From the NCBI GenBank assembly GCA_033297075.1, contig MU858321.1:1-34874 (forward strand): 34,874 nucleotides of DNA, given 5' to 3'. The position numbers and the translations under genes were made by a program. The notes under the pieces were generated by a model, which searched no databases, was not told the origin of the DNA, and was given only the letters and a program-made list of their open reading frames with translations. Below are positions 1 through 9,831 of this stretch, piece after piece; within the stretch, counting starts at the first letter, position 1; every line of letters begins with the position of its first letter. The DNA comes from Rhypophila decipiens. Its lineage: Eukaryota; Ascomycota; Sordariomycetes; Sordariales; Naviculisporaceae.

Positions 1-458
1 ACTTACCGCGTACAACCTTCCTTCCAAACTGTCAACCCCCCCGTTAGGCGTCCGGCCTTGCAGTCTGTACCTACCCAGGTGTCAGGTTGTAACACGATGC
101 TTATGGATTATGTATGTTTATGAAGGAGTGTCTGTTTGTTGACAGCTGCGTACCCCCTTTCATTGCTAGAGTTTATGCCTGATTTAGGGACGTCAATATT
201 CAAGTCCTAAGAGATCAGGGCATTAACGTTAGTAATAAATTAAGATAAGTTCACAACAAAACACTATTTAGAAGAGCGCAAAACCCTCTTCTAAAGACCC
301 CATCCAAGTACTCTGACCCGAGGCTCGAGTTTATATTTCCAAGCAGCCCATCACGCCCTTAACGTATTCCCAAACAACCGGGCTCCTTACAGTACCGAGT
401 AGAACACACTTCTCGTTTCCAAAAGAGAAGAAAAAGAAAAAGCAAAATCTCGCAAGGC
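1..458. other. Gene-free left edge, downstream of the FMO gene
   Basis: No coding region is supported here. The stretch lies 3' of the minus-strand monooxygenase gene and probably holds its 3' UTR and polyadenylation region. It is moderately AT-rich with A-rich runs at 421-446. The first six bases read as a splice-donor-like GTAAGT on the minus strand, but a gene cannot be assigned from the edge of the window. Confidence 0.5.
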
Positions 459-2558
459 CTACACCCCTGCCGTGTAGCGATAAGCCGGTGGCAGAATCCC
501 CGCCAGCCCAGCTTTAATCTGCATCGCCAGCAGACGGGAATACCAGCGATGCTGCATCGTATGCCCGCCCATGACCCAGTAGTTCTTCATGCCCAGGTGC
601 CTCTTCCACATGCCCCTGATCTCCCCCTCCTCGTCGAGGCCCCACGTGGCATCGACCCTCTCGGCAATTTCCCTCGGACCCAACAACAACCCATCGGGTG
701 GCGTTGTTGTCGTCTGCCCACCCTCTCCCTCCCCGCCCAGAATCCCCTCCACCACCGCCCGCACGTTCTTGTCCCCAAAGCCGGTGCACCAAATAACAAC
801 ATCTGCCTCCACCTCGCTCCCGTCGTGGAATCTCAGGCCGCGCGCTGTCCACCTCTCGGGCTCCCCGACCTTGACCGCGGCCCTCCGCTCCTCGAGCACC
901 CGGGTCCCGCCAATGTCGACGTAGTGACCACCCCCGCGCTCCAGCAAGGTGCACACGATGTTCTGGCCCGGGTGCGTGCTGTCGTGCACGGGAAAACCTG
1001 TCGCCGCCAGCGCGGCGTACCTCTCTGGTTCCTGCGCGGCCAGCGCGGCGAAGAGGCTACCCGCCAGGTGTGCGTCGACGACGGTCGGAAGCGTGCAGAG
1101 GGCCCGGTCCGCAACGGGTAGGGGCAGCGCGTCATAGGCGCCGAAGCCGCGCGGGTCAAAGACGTACGACTCGGGAATGATGTAGGTTGGGGACCGGACT
1201 ACCATGGTGATGGCGAGAGGGCTCGAAGATGATGCGAGGTCGGAGACGACGTCAAAGGCCGTGTTAGCGGCGCCGACGACGATGACCGACTTCGCCCCGG
1301 CTGGCAGCGAGGCCGAGGGGTTCGAGTAGGAGGCCGAGTGCAGGGAGCGGCCGCGGTAGAGATTGGCGTCTGGTAGGGACGGGGAGTAGGGCTTCTGCGA
1401 GGCGACTCCGGTGGCTTGGACGAGGTGCCGGGCGACAACGACGATGGCTTTGGGGGGGCTGTTGCCGCTGTTGAGCCCAATGGTAAATGTCACCTCCCAT
1501 CGCTCAGCCGAGGGGTTGTAGACGGTGGAGCGGATGTGGGCTGAGGTGATGATGTTGAGGCCGAAGGCAGAGCTGAATCGGCGGAGCTGCGCGGCGAGGT
1601 CGTCTCGAGAGAGGCGGTTAGGGGTCTGAAGCTCTTTTGGGTATTCTAGATCAAAACCATGAATTAGCGAGGTTGGCTCGGACTGGGGGGTGGAAATGCG
1701 ACCCACCTATATACGGCATCTCGCACATTGAGGTCGGGATGTGGAAGCGGAGCGAGTCGTAACGGCGGGCCCAGTTGTCACCCGGTCTCTCGTTACGCTC
1801 AAGCATGATGGAGTCGACGGCGAGAGCTTTGAGGCGAGCGGCGAGGCACGCGCCGGCATTTCCTCCCCCGATGATGAGGACTTCGGTCTCGATCCTCGGG
1901 AGTCCTCCGAGCTGTCTCCCGGGTGACTGAAGCAGTGACTCGTCCTCGTGTTGAAGGTCCAGACTCACCAGCCATGTGCTCAGGATCCAGACTTTCCACT
2001 GCACTGTCCCGCTGCCGGTGTGCGGCAACAGGAGCAGGCGACCACTGGCACTCGCGGCTGGCGACGCGGTCCTGAAGGACAGGGAACAGTCAAGCCATTG
2101 CTACCGAGATAGACCGTTAGCCCAAATTACCCTCCGTCATGGCCAGGCCGAGCTACCGGTAATGCACTCACGAGTGTCGGGGATACGGGAACGACAAGCG
2201 GGGTACCCTCCAGCCGAAATCCCTCCGGGACAGCTCTGGCTTTCCATGTCGCCAGCAAGTTTGCGGCAACAACCCCGGGGGACCGGAATGTGCGCATGTG
2301 CCACGTCAGGGCGACTTGGTCCCTCCAGTACGCCTGTTCCGGGGAGAAGCAACGCTCGAGAGCCTCGGCATCGTCAGCCACCAAGGCAGCATTCAGGGCA
2401 TCAACCACCGATAGGGCCTGCTGGGTCAACTCGTCGCCCGACGCCGAGGACATGGGGGTGCCAGGCGTGATCGAAGGGAGCGGGTTTCCGGCGAGCGTCT
2501 TGCGGAAGTCGACCCTCTCGGGGTACTCACCGGCTGCGGCGGATTCATGCGCCGCCAT
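459..2558 (-). CDS. Flavin-containing monooxygenase (FMO-like), three exons
   Basis: Predicted FAD- and NAD(P)H-dependent monooxygenase of about 655 residues. The exons are 2558-2172, 2100-1707 and 1645-459. The introns (2171-2101, 71 bp; 1706-1646, 61 bp) have GTGAGT/TAG and GTGGGT/TAG ends, and the frame closes exactly. The N-terminal ~190 residues resemble the SnoaL/NTF2-like region that precedes the Rossmann core in many fungal FMO-like proteins; the segment WKVWILSTWL is typical. The first dinucleotide-binding motif GGGNAG is at about 207-212, followed by GDNW at 236-239. A second one, GAANTAFD, is at about 385-392 and presumably binds NADPH. A VIWCTGF motif follows towards the C-terminus. 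The start at 2558 has A at -3; an upstream in-frame Met lacks family-like sequence. The substrate is unknown. The gene is divergent from a P450, which suggests a shared oxidative pathway (inference). Confidence 0.85.
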
Positions 2559-3266
2559 AGTCCCGACAATCTTGACAGCACAGGAGAGTCTGAAGGAAAC
2601 GACGAGCGGGGGGAGGTCGGCTGTATAAGTGCAACTTTCTTGCCAACTTTTCTCGGCGCGTTCCCCGCTCATTGGCGATGGCCAGTTGAGATGGGAGGCG
2701 ATGCAGCTCTGGTGCTACCAATCACGACTACATGAGTGAGGGGAAAGTCCGAAAGTCTCTGGATCCCAACGTCCATCATCGATCAAGACTCCGACTCGTC
2801 TTTCATCCGCGATTTCTTGTCGCGTCAACTTCGGCGAAATACTTGAAGCTGTCGCATCTTGGCGCAGTAATTATTCAAGTCATCCCCCTGTCTCGTTTAC
2901 TATCCAGGTCGAGTTTCTCTCGACTTCTTGAATTAACTTTTGCGGCCGAACTCCCTCGACTCTTTTGTCAGCATGGACTCCGTATCCGCTATCGGCATAG
3001 CCAACGGCGCACTGCACAGTGCAATTCTTCACTGTTCAGCTTCGCGAGCAATGTTCTTTCCAAGCTCGGCGAGATAGCCAACGGCCCAACAGTCACAACG
3101 GTTTCACCGGGCCACCGGCTCAAATAACGATACAAGTGGTGGTCCCGTCATATTCTCGCATTTCACGCCTCCATCCCCCGAACCACCGTTTACAACCAAG
3201 ACCTCGAGTTCTATAGCATATTATCTCCAACACAGCAGGCTAGGGTTGAAAAGCGACTGCCCAAAC
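2559..3266. promoter_or_regulatory. Divergent intergenic region between FMO and P450
   Basis: About 708 bp separate the start codons of the minus-strand monooxygenase and the plus-strand P450, so this stretch must carry both 5' UTRs and promoters. Open frames inside it (for example 2732-3127) have no recognisable domain. I could not identify a convincing TATA box or a cluster-regulator site by eye. Confidence 0.5.
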
Positions 3267-5179
3267 ATGGCTCAGTATGTTTCCATGTCCTTGTTATCGC
3301 CTGTGGTTTTCACACTTGCGGTGGGGCTTGCCACCATTTTCGGGACCTTCTTCACGAAGCTCTACCGAGCTCGTATGCGGTTGATAGACCGGCGCCGAAA
3401 AGGACTGGTACGTATGAAGCCTGCATTCCAGAGAGATTCTAAGCAGTTCGTTGTTCTCACCAGAGTTGCCCCCCGTCTAGCCCGTCGCACCGAGCCACTC
3501 GTTCTTGTTTGGGCACCTGCTCTACTTGAAGTCGAAGCTCGATCGCCTGCCAAGCGATGCGCATTATGAGTACGGCTTCGCAACCATTGCGGAAGATGAA
3601 TTCCGCGACACAGGCGCCTTTTATATGGATCTATGGCCCATGAGCGGACTCTTCCTTACTGTAGTGTCGCCTCAAATTGCCACCGAGATCACCCAAGTCA
3701 ACCCGGCCCTAACTTCTGAACGCCCGAAACTGCTCCGTGATTTTCTCAAGCCTATCACCGGCGGCCTTACAATATTTGATTTGGATGAAGTCGATTGGAA
3801 ACCGTGGCGGGCGACTTTCAACAAAGGATTCCAAGCCGATAGGATTCTTTCGCTCGTTCCAGCCATGGTCCAAGAGACGCAGGTCTATGCTGATACACTG
3901 CGCGCTCTTGCTGCCAAAGGCGAAATGTGCTTCTTGGAGCCTGTCACGCTGCGATTTACTATCGACATGATTGGGAAGACGGTCCTGTGAGCAATCCTCT
4001 TCCCACTCCTTCTCCAATCCCACTAATACTTATTATGACAAACTCACCACCGTCTAGAAACACCACTCTTGGTGCACAAAAGGGCTACAATGCCCTTGCT
4101 GACGGCATGCTGAGCCAACTTCGATGGCATGCCCCAAACTCTACGCTCAACCCATTCAGCCGGCTGAACCCCGTTAGGGCTTTTGTACACTGGAAGAATG
4201 GCCGACAGATGGACCACTATATTGGCACGGAGCTTGACAAGCGATACGAAGCGTACAAATCAGACCCTCAAGGCACAGGAGCTTCAAAATCGGTCATCGA
4301 CCTGGTTCTGCAGGCATACATGTCTGCACCCAACAAGTCCACGGAGCCGCCACCAGAAAAGCTCGATGCGAGTTTTCGAGCCTTCGCCATCCGTCAGATA
4401 CGCCTCTTCATCTTCGCCGGACATGATTCGACCGGGAGTGCCATTTGCTACTGCTTCTACCTGCTCTCTAAGAACCCAGCCGCCGTTGCGCTTTTACGAG
4501 CTGAACATGATGAAGTCTTGGGCTCTGATCCAACAGCCGCTGCGGCAGCACTTGACAGCAATCCCCGCCTTGTCAACAAACTTCATTATACCCTTGCTGT
4601 TATCAAAGAGTCGTTGCGGCTCTTTGCCCCTGCTGGCACAACGCGCGTGGGGAAGCCCAATGTTAGCATCACCGACGATGCCGGTCACATTTGTCCGACT
4701 GACGACGCCGTTCTCTGGGTACTCCACGTTCAGATGCACCGCTCTAGTCAATATTGGATCCGGCCCGACGAATTCTTGCCCGAACGCTGGCTGGTTCCCC
4801 CAGGCCACGAGCTGTATCCTCGCCCCGGCGCCTGGCGACCATTCGAACTAGGTGTAGATAGCAGTTAGATAGTTGACACCCTTGGAGGCGTCACGTGCCA
4901 TTCCTCAATCTTGGAGGAGAACCACATGCACGTTAAATTCTATTATTATTATTATTAGGGCCGCGCAACTGCATTGCCCAGGCGCTGGTTCTTGTCGAAC
5001 TGCGCGTAGTGCTGGCCTGTCTCGCCCGATCCTTTGACGTGAGACCGGCATATGAGGAGTGGGATGCCAAACATCCGACCAAGGGGATTAAATTGTACCG
5101 CGGCGAGCGCGCTTATCAAGTCGAGGCGGGAGCTGCACATCCAGCAGCCAGGTTCCCTTGCCGTGTTTATTGTACCTGA
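3267..5179 (+). CDS. Cytochrome P450 monooxygenase, four exons
   Basis: Microsomal class II-type P450 of about 553 residues. The exons are 3267-3407, 3481-3986, 4058-4851 and 4959-5179, with introns of 73, 71 and 107 bp; all junctions are GT-AG and in frame. An N-terminal membrane anchor spans residues ~10-31, followed by a basic and proline hinge. Further marks are WKPWR (C-helix) in exon 2, the I-helix AGHDST at ~336-341, ESLR (ExxR) at ~400-403, PERW, and the heme-binding FELGPRNCIA with Cys485. The last motif is created only by splicing exon 3 to exon 4; without splicing, the frame stops four codons after FELG. An in-frame Met at 3246 would add seven residues. The sequence style recalls CYP59-like fungal enzymes of secondary metabolism, but I cannot place the family firmly. 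The FMO neighbour suggests a joint oxidative role (inference). Confidence 0.9.
4941..4957 (+). repeat. Short TTA/TAT microsatellite at a P450 intron acceptor
   Basis: About five copies of a TAT/TTA trinucleotide run directly into the AG that ends P450 intron 3 at 4958. The repeat stands where a pyrimidine tract is expected, which could make this acceptor sensitive to repeat length. Confidence 0.7.
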
Positions 5180-5673
5180 GACAGGTGCTTGTGGCGAGGC
5201 GTCAGCCAGAGGACTTTGAAATGCGTTCAGTTCGTATCTTGAGTTTGATGGTCAAAGGTTCAGGTTAGTGATGACAATAGATCAGAGTCAAACGTTTGGA
5301 GGGCGATGGCTAGTGGAAGGGTGTGGCCAAAACTACTTACGCGTTACACCACTGCCCTCGGATTTTGACCACCGTCGAGTTACATCATATGTACCTCTAT
5401 GCATGAAAAGATGAACTAGTCATGTCTTGTCATTGTCAAAATTTCATGAACGCGTCTGTAACACCTTTAGTATGACATGTAGTTGAAAATGAGCAGACAG
5501 GTTGAACAAAACAGGCCATTCTTGAAGCTGAGCGTGTGTTGACTCGGCATTTGACATGCAAGCGGCAGCATCAAATCACTGACAATGATTCGTTGATCAT
5601 TTTTTTCCTCTTATCAAAGGATATATTGCCTGGCATCCTTACCACCACTCTCAGGCTCAGTGGACGTTCTGCC
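5180..5673. other. Intergenic, downstream of P450
   Basis: No gene is supported. The region holds the P450 3' UTR and possibly the promoter of the small membrane-protein candidate at 5674. It is AT-rich, with no clear repeats. Confidence 0.4.
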
Positions 5674-5950
5674 ATGACCAGTACTAGAGCACCAGACCCT
5701 TCACAAACTGTCCGATGGAACCTTGTCTTTATCTGGCAGGCCCCTGCTCTAATGATGGCTTGTTCGATTATTCCGTTTCTCATAAACAAGCAACGACAGC
5801 TAGCCGAGGAACGGTGTGTGTCAGAGCCTAGAAGTACCAAGTACAATCAACAACTCAACCGAACTAACCTCGTACGGATAACAGGGAACGATTATATTCA
5901 TTGTGTGCGCCGCTGTCCCGGGATCGATGTTCATGTGGTGTTTCTTCTGA
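5674..5950 (+). CDS. Possible 69-residue two-helix membrane protein or gene remnant
   Basis: Low-confidence model: exon 5674-5817, intron 5818-5884, exon 5885-5950. Exon 1 encodes a short polar N-terminus and then a hydrophobic helix (about residues 16-37, containing FIWQAPALMMACSIIPFLI). Exon 2, read in the frame GTIIFIVCAAVPGSMFMWCFF, encodes a second helix and ends in a stop. The donor needed for this frame (GTGTCA) is weak. The stronger overlapping donors give frames without the second helix, which argues for decay or a wrong model. An AATAAA hexamer lies 47 bp past the stop. The helix style recalls larger fungal membrane proteins, so this may be a remnant of one; the family is not recognised. 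Confidence 0.3.
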
Positions 5951-5996
5951 GGCCATCAAGTCCTTGACGACGAAAGCGGTGGTATTTCAGGGAGTA

Positions 5997-6002
5997 AATA
6001 AA
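5997..6002 (+). terminator. Candidate polyadenylation hexamer AATAAA
   Basis: An exact AATAAA lies 47 bp downstream of the stop of the small membrane-protein candidate and fits a 3' end there. By chance alone such hexamers are common in AT-rich fungal spacers. Confidence 0.3.
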
Positions 6003-6550
6003 ATGAATATGTAGTTATATTATTTACGCCACTTTGATAATCCTTTTAGATTATATATATCTTGTACCGTGTGCTGTGGGCTACTGTATATCCCCTTTTC
6101 ATCGTTAGGATCAGGTGTTTGTTGCAATAAGATGCTACATTACACGCCGAACATCAATCGCACTCTCGCCACAGGACCATGCTCTGAGGAGGGCAAAAGG
6201 AGTGATTATAAAGGAGGAGGCACACTGAGATTGAAATACTCGTTTACTATGAAGTTTAGTTCGTTCTTTAGTGCTCTGCTGAGGTTTTCGCAGGGTGTAC
6301 CGAGTATCGCATTAGCAATTACCCCCGATCAGACCCAGCCACTGACAGCTGCTCTCAGCTGCCTCTGCTGTCGCCGCCCTTCAGCGTCGTTTCGACCCGA
6401 GGATGAGTTCAGCTGAGAAATTGAATCTGATTGTTGGTGCATGCCTATTCAATCGAATCTGCACAGTCGGCGTCTGAAAATTCACGCATATCGTCGATAC
6501 TCTCTTTCGCCGTGTTACGCATACGTAACTGCATAATATTTCCATCCGCA
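6003..6550. other. Intergenic, upstream of the 6551 gene
   Basis: No gene is supported. TATATATATC at ~6053-6062 and other AT-rich stretches are present. The open frame continues upstream of 6551 to an earlier Met at 6431, but that extension has no conserved character and is treated as 5' UTR. Confidence 0.4.
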
Positions 6551-7885
6551 ATGGCTCACCGACAGCCGCTCCCTTTCCCGCCGGAAGCCGCCCTGGTCAC
6601 CGACTCGGGTCAACATCTCCCGGGCGAACCCCGGGTCCGTCTCGACAACCGGGAGGCAGTCAATACCTTTCTCCACCGAGAACTAGATGATCCGCTCTTC
6701 AATGAGATTTATTCATGGTGCGAGATTCTAGTTCCCAAGAGGGGCGACAATATCTCGTCCCTCCACCGGCAGGTCGTCAAGGGCCGCCAGATTATCACGT
6801 CGGAAGATGCGCGACTGCACCTGGTGTGGGACAAGCACAAGATCTACATCAAGCCGATCCCGGCTTGTTTGTTGAGTTACCGTGTATGGGAGACGTGTAT
6901 GAGCGATGCAAGTGTGAGAGAAGACGGTCAAGCCGTTGAACCCAAGAACCCATTGTCGCAGCCAGTCACAGCTGCTTCGACTTGCTCTTCCTCAGCCCCC
7001 GAGTACGGACCGCCTGTCGAAGCTTCACACTTCTCGGAACACCTCCGTTATCCATCATCATCCTCCTCCTCCTCCGAAGAAACACATGATGTTTCGATGT
7101 TTCCGACCTTTGACAGAAAAGTCGCCCTCGGATTCCTCCGCTCCTACGCCTACCTGATCCGCCATGCGTCCGATCTGAAGATGGCACGCGAGGTAGGACT
7201 ACTCCCTGAGGGCGAGACGCCAATAACATGGACTCGATGGGCCATCTTCATATCGCACTTTCAGTCCATTCCCGACTCGGCTGTGTCTCGCCGGTATGAA
7301 TTCGGACACCTCCGCATGGGGCGACTGGACTGGGCCGTGAGGATGAGGTTTGTACACGGACTGTTTGCCTCTACATGGAAGACAAGCCCAGATGTGAGCA
7401 TTGATAATGATGGCAATATTGAAAATGGCGTACAACCAACAACGTCAACAACACCGTTGGTCTCGAAGGAAGCCAGAAAAAGGGGGCCAAAGTGGTACTA
7501 CCTCCAACCTTACTGGTCAATTCCAGTCCTGCTGGAGGGCATGTTCAACTACTTTCTGTTCGCCTTTGCCACGGCCTCGCTTCTGCTCTCCGCCATGCAG
7601 GTGTCTCTGGCGATACCACCCGGTGCCTATCTGGGCCTTCCCACCTCGTCGACAGCATCACCTGACTCTATTGGCGGCAAGGAAGAAAAAGACACAACCA
7701 TACCAGGGGGGAAATACATCCTCGGCATGTGGCGCTTCTTTTGGATATTCGCCAACGCAACAATCTACCTCTGCGGCGTCCTGTGCCTGGGCATGTTGGC
7801 CATGCTCGCGTATCCGTATCTGAGAAAGGTTGTCAAGGTGGTATTGAGGGGAATCTGGCGAAGGAGGGGTTGGAAGGGGGAATGA
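6551..7885 (+). CDS. Fungal membrane protein of unknown function, 444 aa
   Basis: Single-exon gene. The N-terminal half (motifs such as LDDPLFNEIY, HRQVVKGRQII and LHLVWDKHKIYIKPIPACLL) and the middle (GFLRSYAYLIRHASDLKMA, then RYEFGHLRMGRLDWAVRM) match my recollection of a fungal-specific hypothetical family that ends in two membrane helices. A Ser-rich low-complexity linker lies around residues 168-180. Two hydrophobic segments near the C-terminus (~residues 329-359 and ~396-420) are probable transmembrane helices, and the tail is basic (RRRG). The N-terminal soluble part is most likely cytosolic, since no signal peptide is visible. The start at 6551 was chosen because conserved-looking sequence begins shortly after it. 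The biochemical function is unknown. Confidence 0.75.
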   Translation: MAHRQPLPFPPEAALVTDSGQHLPGEPRVRLDNREAVNTFLHRELDDPLFNEIYSWCEILVPKRGDNISSLHRQVVKGRQIITSEDARLHLVWDKHKIYIKPIPACLLSYRVWETCMSDASVREDGQAVEPKNPLSQPVTAASTCSSSAPEYGPPVEASHFSEHLRYPSSSSSSSEETHDVSMFPTFDRKVALGFLRSYAYLIRHASDLKMAREVGLLPEGETPITWTRWAIFISHFQSIPDSAVSRRYEFGHLRMGRLDWAVRMRFVHGLFASTWKTSPDVSIDNDGNIENGVQPTTSTTPLVSKEARKRGPKWYYLQPYWSIPVLLEGMFNYFLFAFATASLLLSAMQVSLAIPPGAYLGLPTSSTASPDSIGGKEEKDTTIPGGKYILGMWRFFWIFANATIYLCGVLCLGMLAMLAYPYLRKVVKVVLRGIWRRRGWKGE

Positions 7886-9831
7886 TGGACGCCAAACTGG
7901 ACCAAAGCAGCACTAGACACCTGAATCGAGACTATTGAATGACAAGATTGATATTGACTGGCTCGATACACGTGTGCAGGACGGAATATGCTGCAGGTGG
8001 GTTGCGGTTGCGACGAAGATCGTGCGGCCAGCCCGCAGCTGCTGGCATATAGTACAGTGTACGTGTGTATAATGCTACGGTGGCTGCATATAGGCCTCCT
8101 GCCCACGCGCTCTCGGTATTGTGCATGGCGTCTATTTTGGGATGGCCCAATCAGTTCAGCACCTCATTCCAGGATAACCGAATATATTTCTCCTTTCGAA
8201 GGCTTGGAGTCGATAGTGAGTTTGAATCGTTCCGTCTTCGACTCTTCAACACTACTTTACTCAACTACCGATACACACGTGAACGCGCCTGCTTCTTTGT
8301 CCCGTCTTTCGCTACCTCATGATGTTGATGTTGAGATGCAGTGAAACCCAGCTGAACTGTATACATCGCACCTACATTCCAATAGTGCGCCTGGCCCCTT
8401 CCCAGCGCAACCCAAGCGAGACAAACAACACTCTCCCGCTCCCGAGCCGTCCCAGATTCGCTTCGGTTCAAGACCACGATGCATGTGACCAACCCGCGCA
8501 ACGCCCGAGGCGCGGCGTCTTATCAACAGCTAATACTGGCCACGTGCTGCCGTCTTTCTGACGTTTCTGTTACACAATAACAATATCAAGACTTGATTAG
8601 GACAGTCCTCACAAGTCTGAAGTGACACAAATGCCGGTATATCCGTATCCTTTAAAGGATCGCCAAGAACGATTAAATCCTTGCAGTCGATCCTTGGGCG
8701 TCCGCCTTGGGTGCCTGCGCCGTCTTAGCACGCTACATGGTGTCATTGGATATGTTCTGGAAGACGCAAAGACTCCGAATGGGCAAGGGTAGGGTGGTGG
8801 AGGATGGGACTGGAGAGAGGGGAAAGAGGCACGGCGAACTGATTACTGCAACTGTGAAATCTCGTCTAAGACCTCGCAGGAATGAAAGAGATTTATAGAC
8901 CGAGACTGTGTCGGAATCTCTCAAGGATTAGTCACAAAGTTATACATACATAAAGAGCTCAAGGAGTGACTAATAATACATACCCCCACGACCGGAGCTA
9001 GCAGAGTCAGATACATAAGCCTCACTCAGCCCCGACCCAATGACATCAAATGACAGTCCAGGACGCCATCTTCGGTGAGCAACGGCGCCAACACCCATGA
9101 CTAGCACGCTATCTCGGGCCCAATAAGCACACCGGACTGTAATTCTCCTGCATCTGTCCCATCAGCCCTAAATTCCGCAACCCTGAACCCACCAACCCAA
9201 GCCTCTGGGGGCCTCCTGCGCCGCTGGAGCATGTGGGATCCGCTCAAGTCGGAAAACCAAGACGGACGGCACAGCAGCATGACATACACTTCGGGTTCGC
9301 ATTCTTGAGCTGAATCCTGCTCAGAGACGGGACGAGTTCTACAGTGGGTTGTGGGAGTATTATCTCCGTGAGGCAATACTAGACAGTCTCCAATACACGT
9401 GTGTACACTTGCGCAGTAGGTATGGTTGCATTCTATACTATTGGACATCCCAAGCACCCTTTCCCCCCGGTCTCTAGATGGTGACCAATATTGATCCACA
9501 CCTCCTCATCGTCCATCCAGGGGTAAACTGGCACTGTTCAGCATGTCGTCTTCATTGCACGGTTGTGAAAGAGCTGGAAATGTCATATTTCCTAATAGGG
9601 AGTGTCGACCGGGCATCACCATTGGCTGCTGGCAAACAACAAGGGTGCCCGGTCTGTGCCAGCCACTGCGCCGGTGCCTAAGCATCATCATCTCGTCTTA
9701 TTATATGCCCTGCGTATATTAATATTAGTATAGCTGACTCTACCCCACAGACCTAGTTCCGTGTCTCGCTGTCTTCACAGTCCAGGCAGCCCCTATTACA
9801 CACTATATCATAGTATAAACAAACTCTCAAC
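7886..9831. other. About 1.9 kb without a supported gene
   Basis: Several open frames of 60-130 codons occur on both strands, the longest on the minus strand at 9101-9499. None shows a domain, a signal peptide, plausible splicing into a longer product or a coding-like pattern. The right part, with AT-rich TATATTAATATTAG-like sequence near 9714-9730, probably contains the promoter of the FAD oxidoreductase. I saw no tRNA. Confidence 0.4.

Noticed and set aside
42..60. Ribosome binding sites, operons, CRISPR or bacterial elements
   Set aside because: Spliced introns and gene families show that this is fungal nuclear DNA, so prokaryotic features do not apply.
2732..3127. Open frame of 131 codons between FMO and P450
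   Set aside because: It lies in the shared promoter region, has no domain and overlaps other equally unsupported frames.
4058..4868. Apparent P450 truncated before the heme cysteine (pseudogene)
   Set aside because: Splicing 4851 to 4959 restores GPRNCIA and a further 70 residues in frame, so the gene looks intact.
9101..9499. Minus-strand open frame of 132 codons
   Set aside because: No domain, signal peptide, splice partner or family resemblance.
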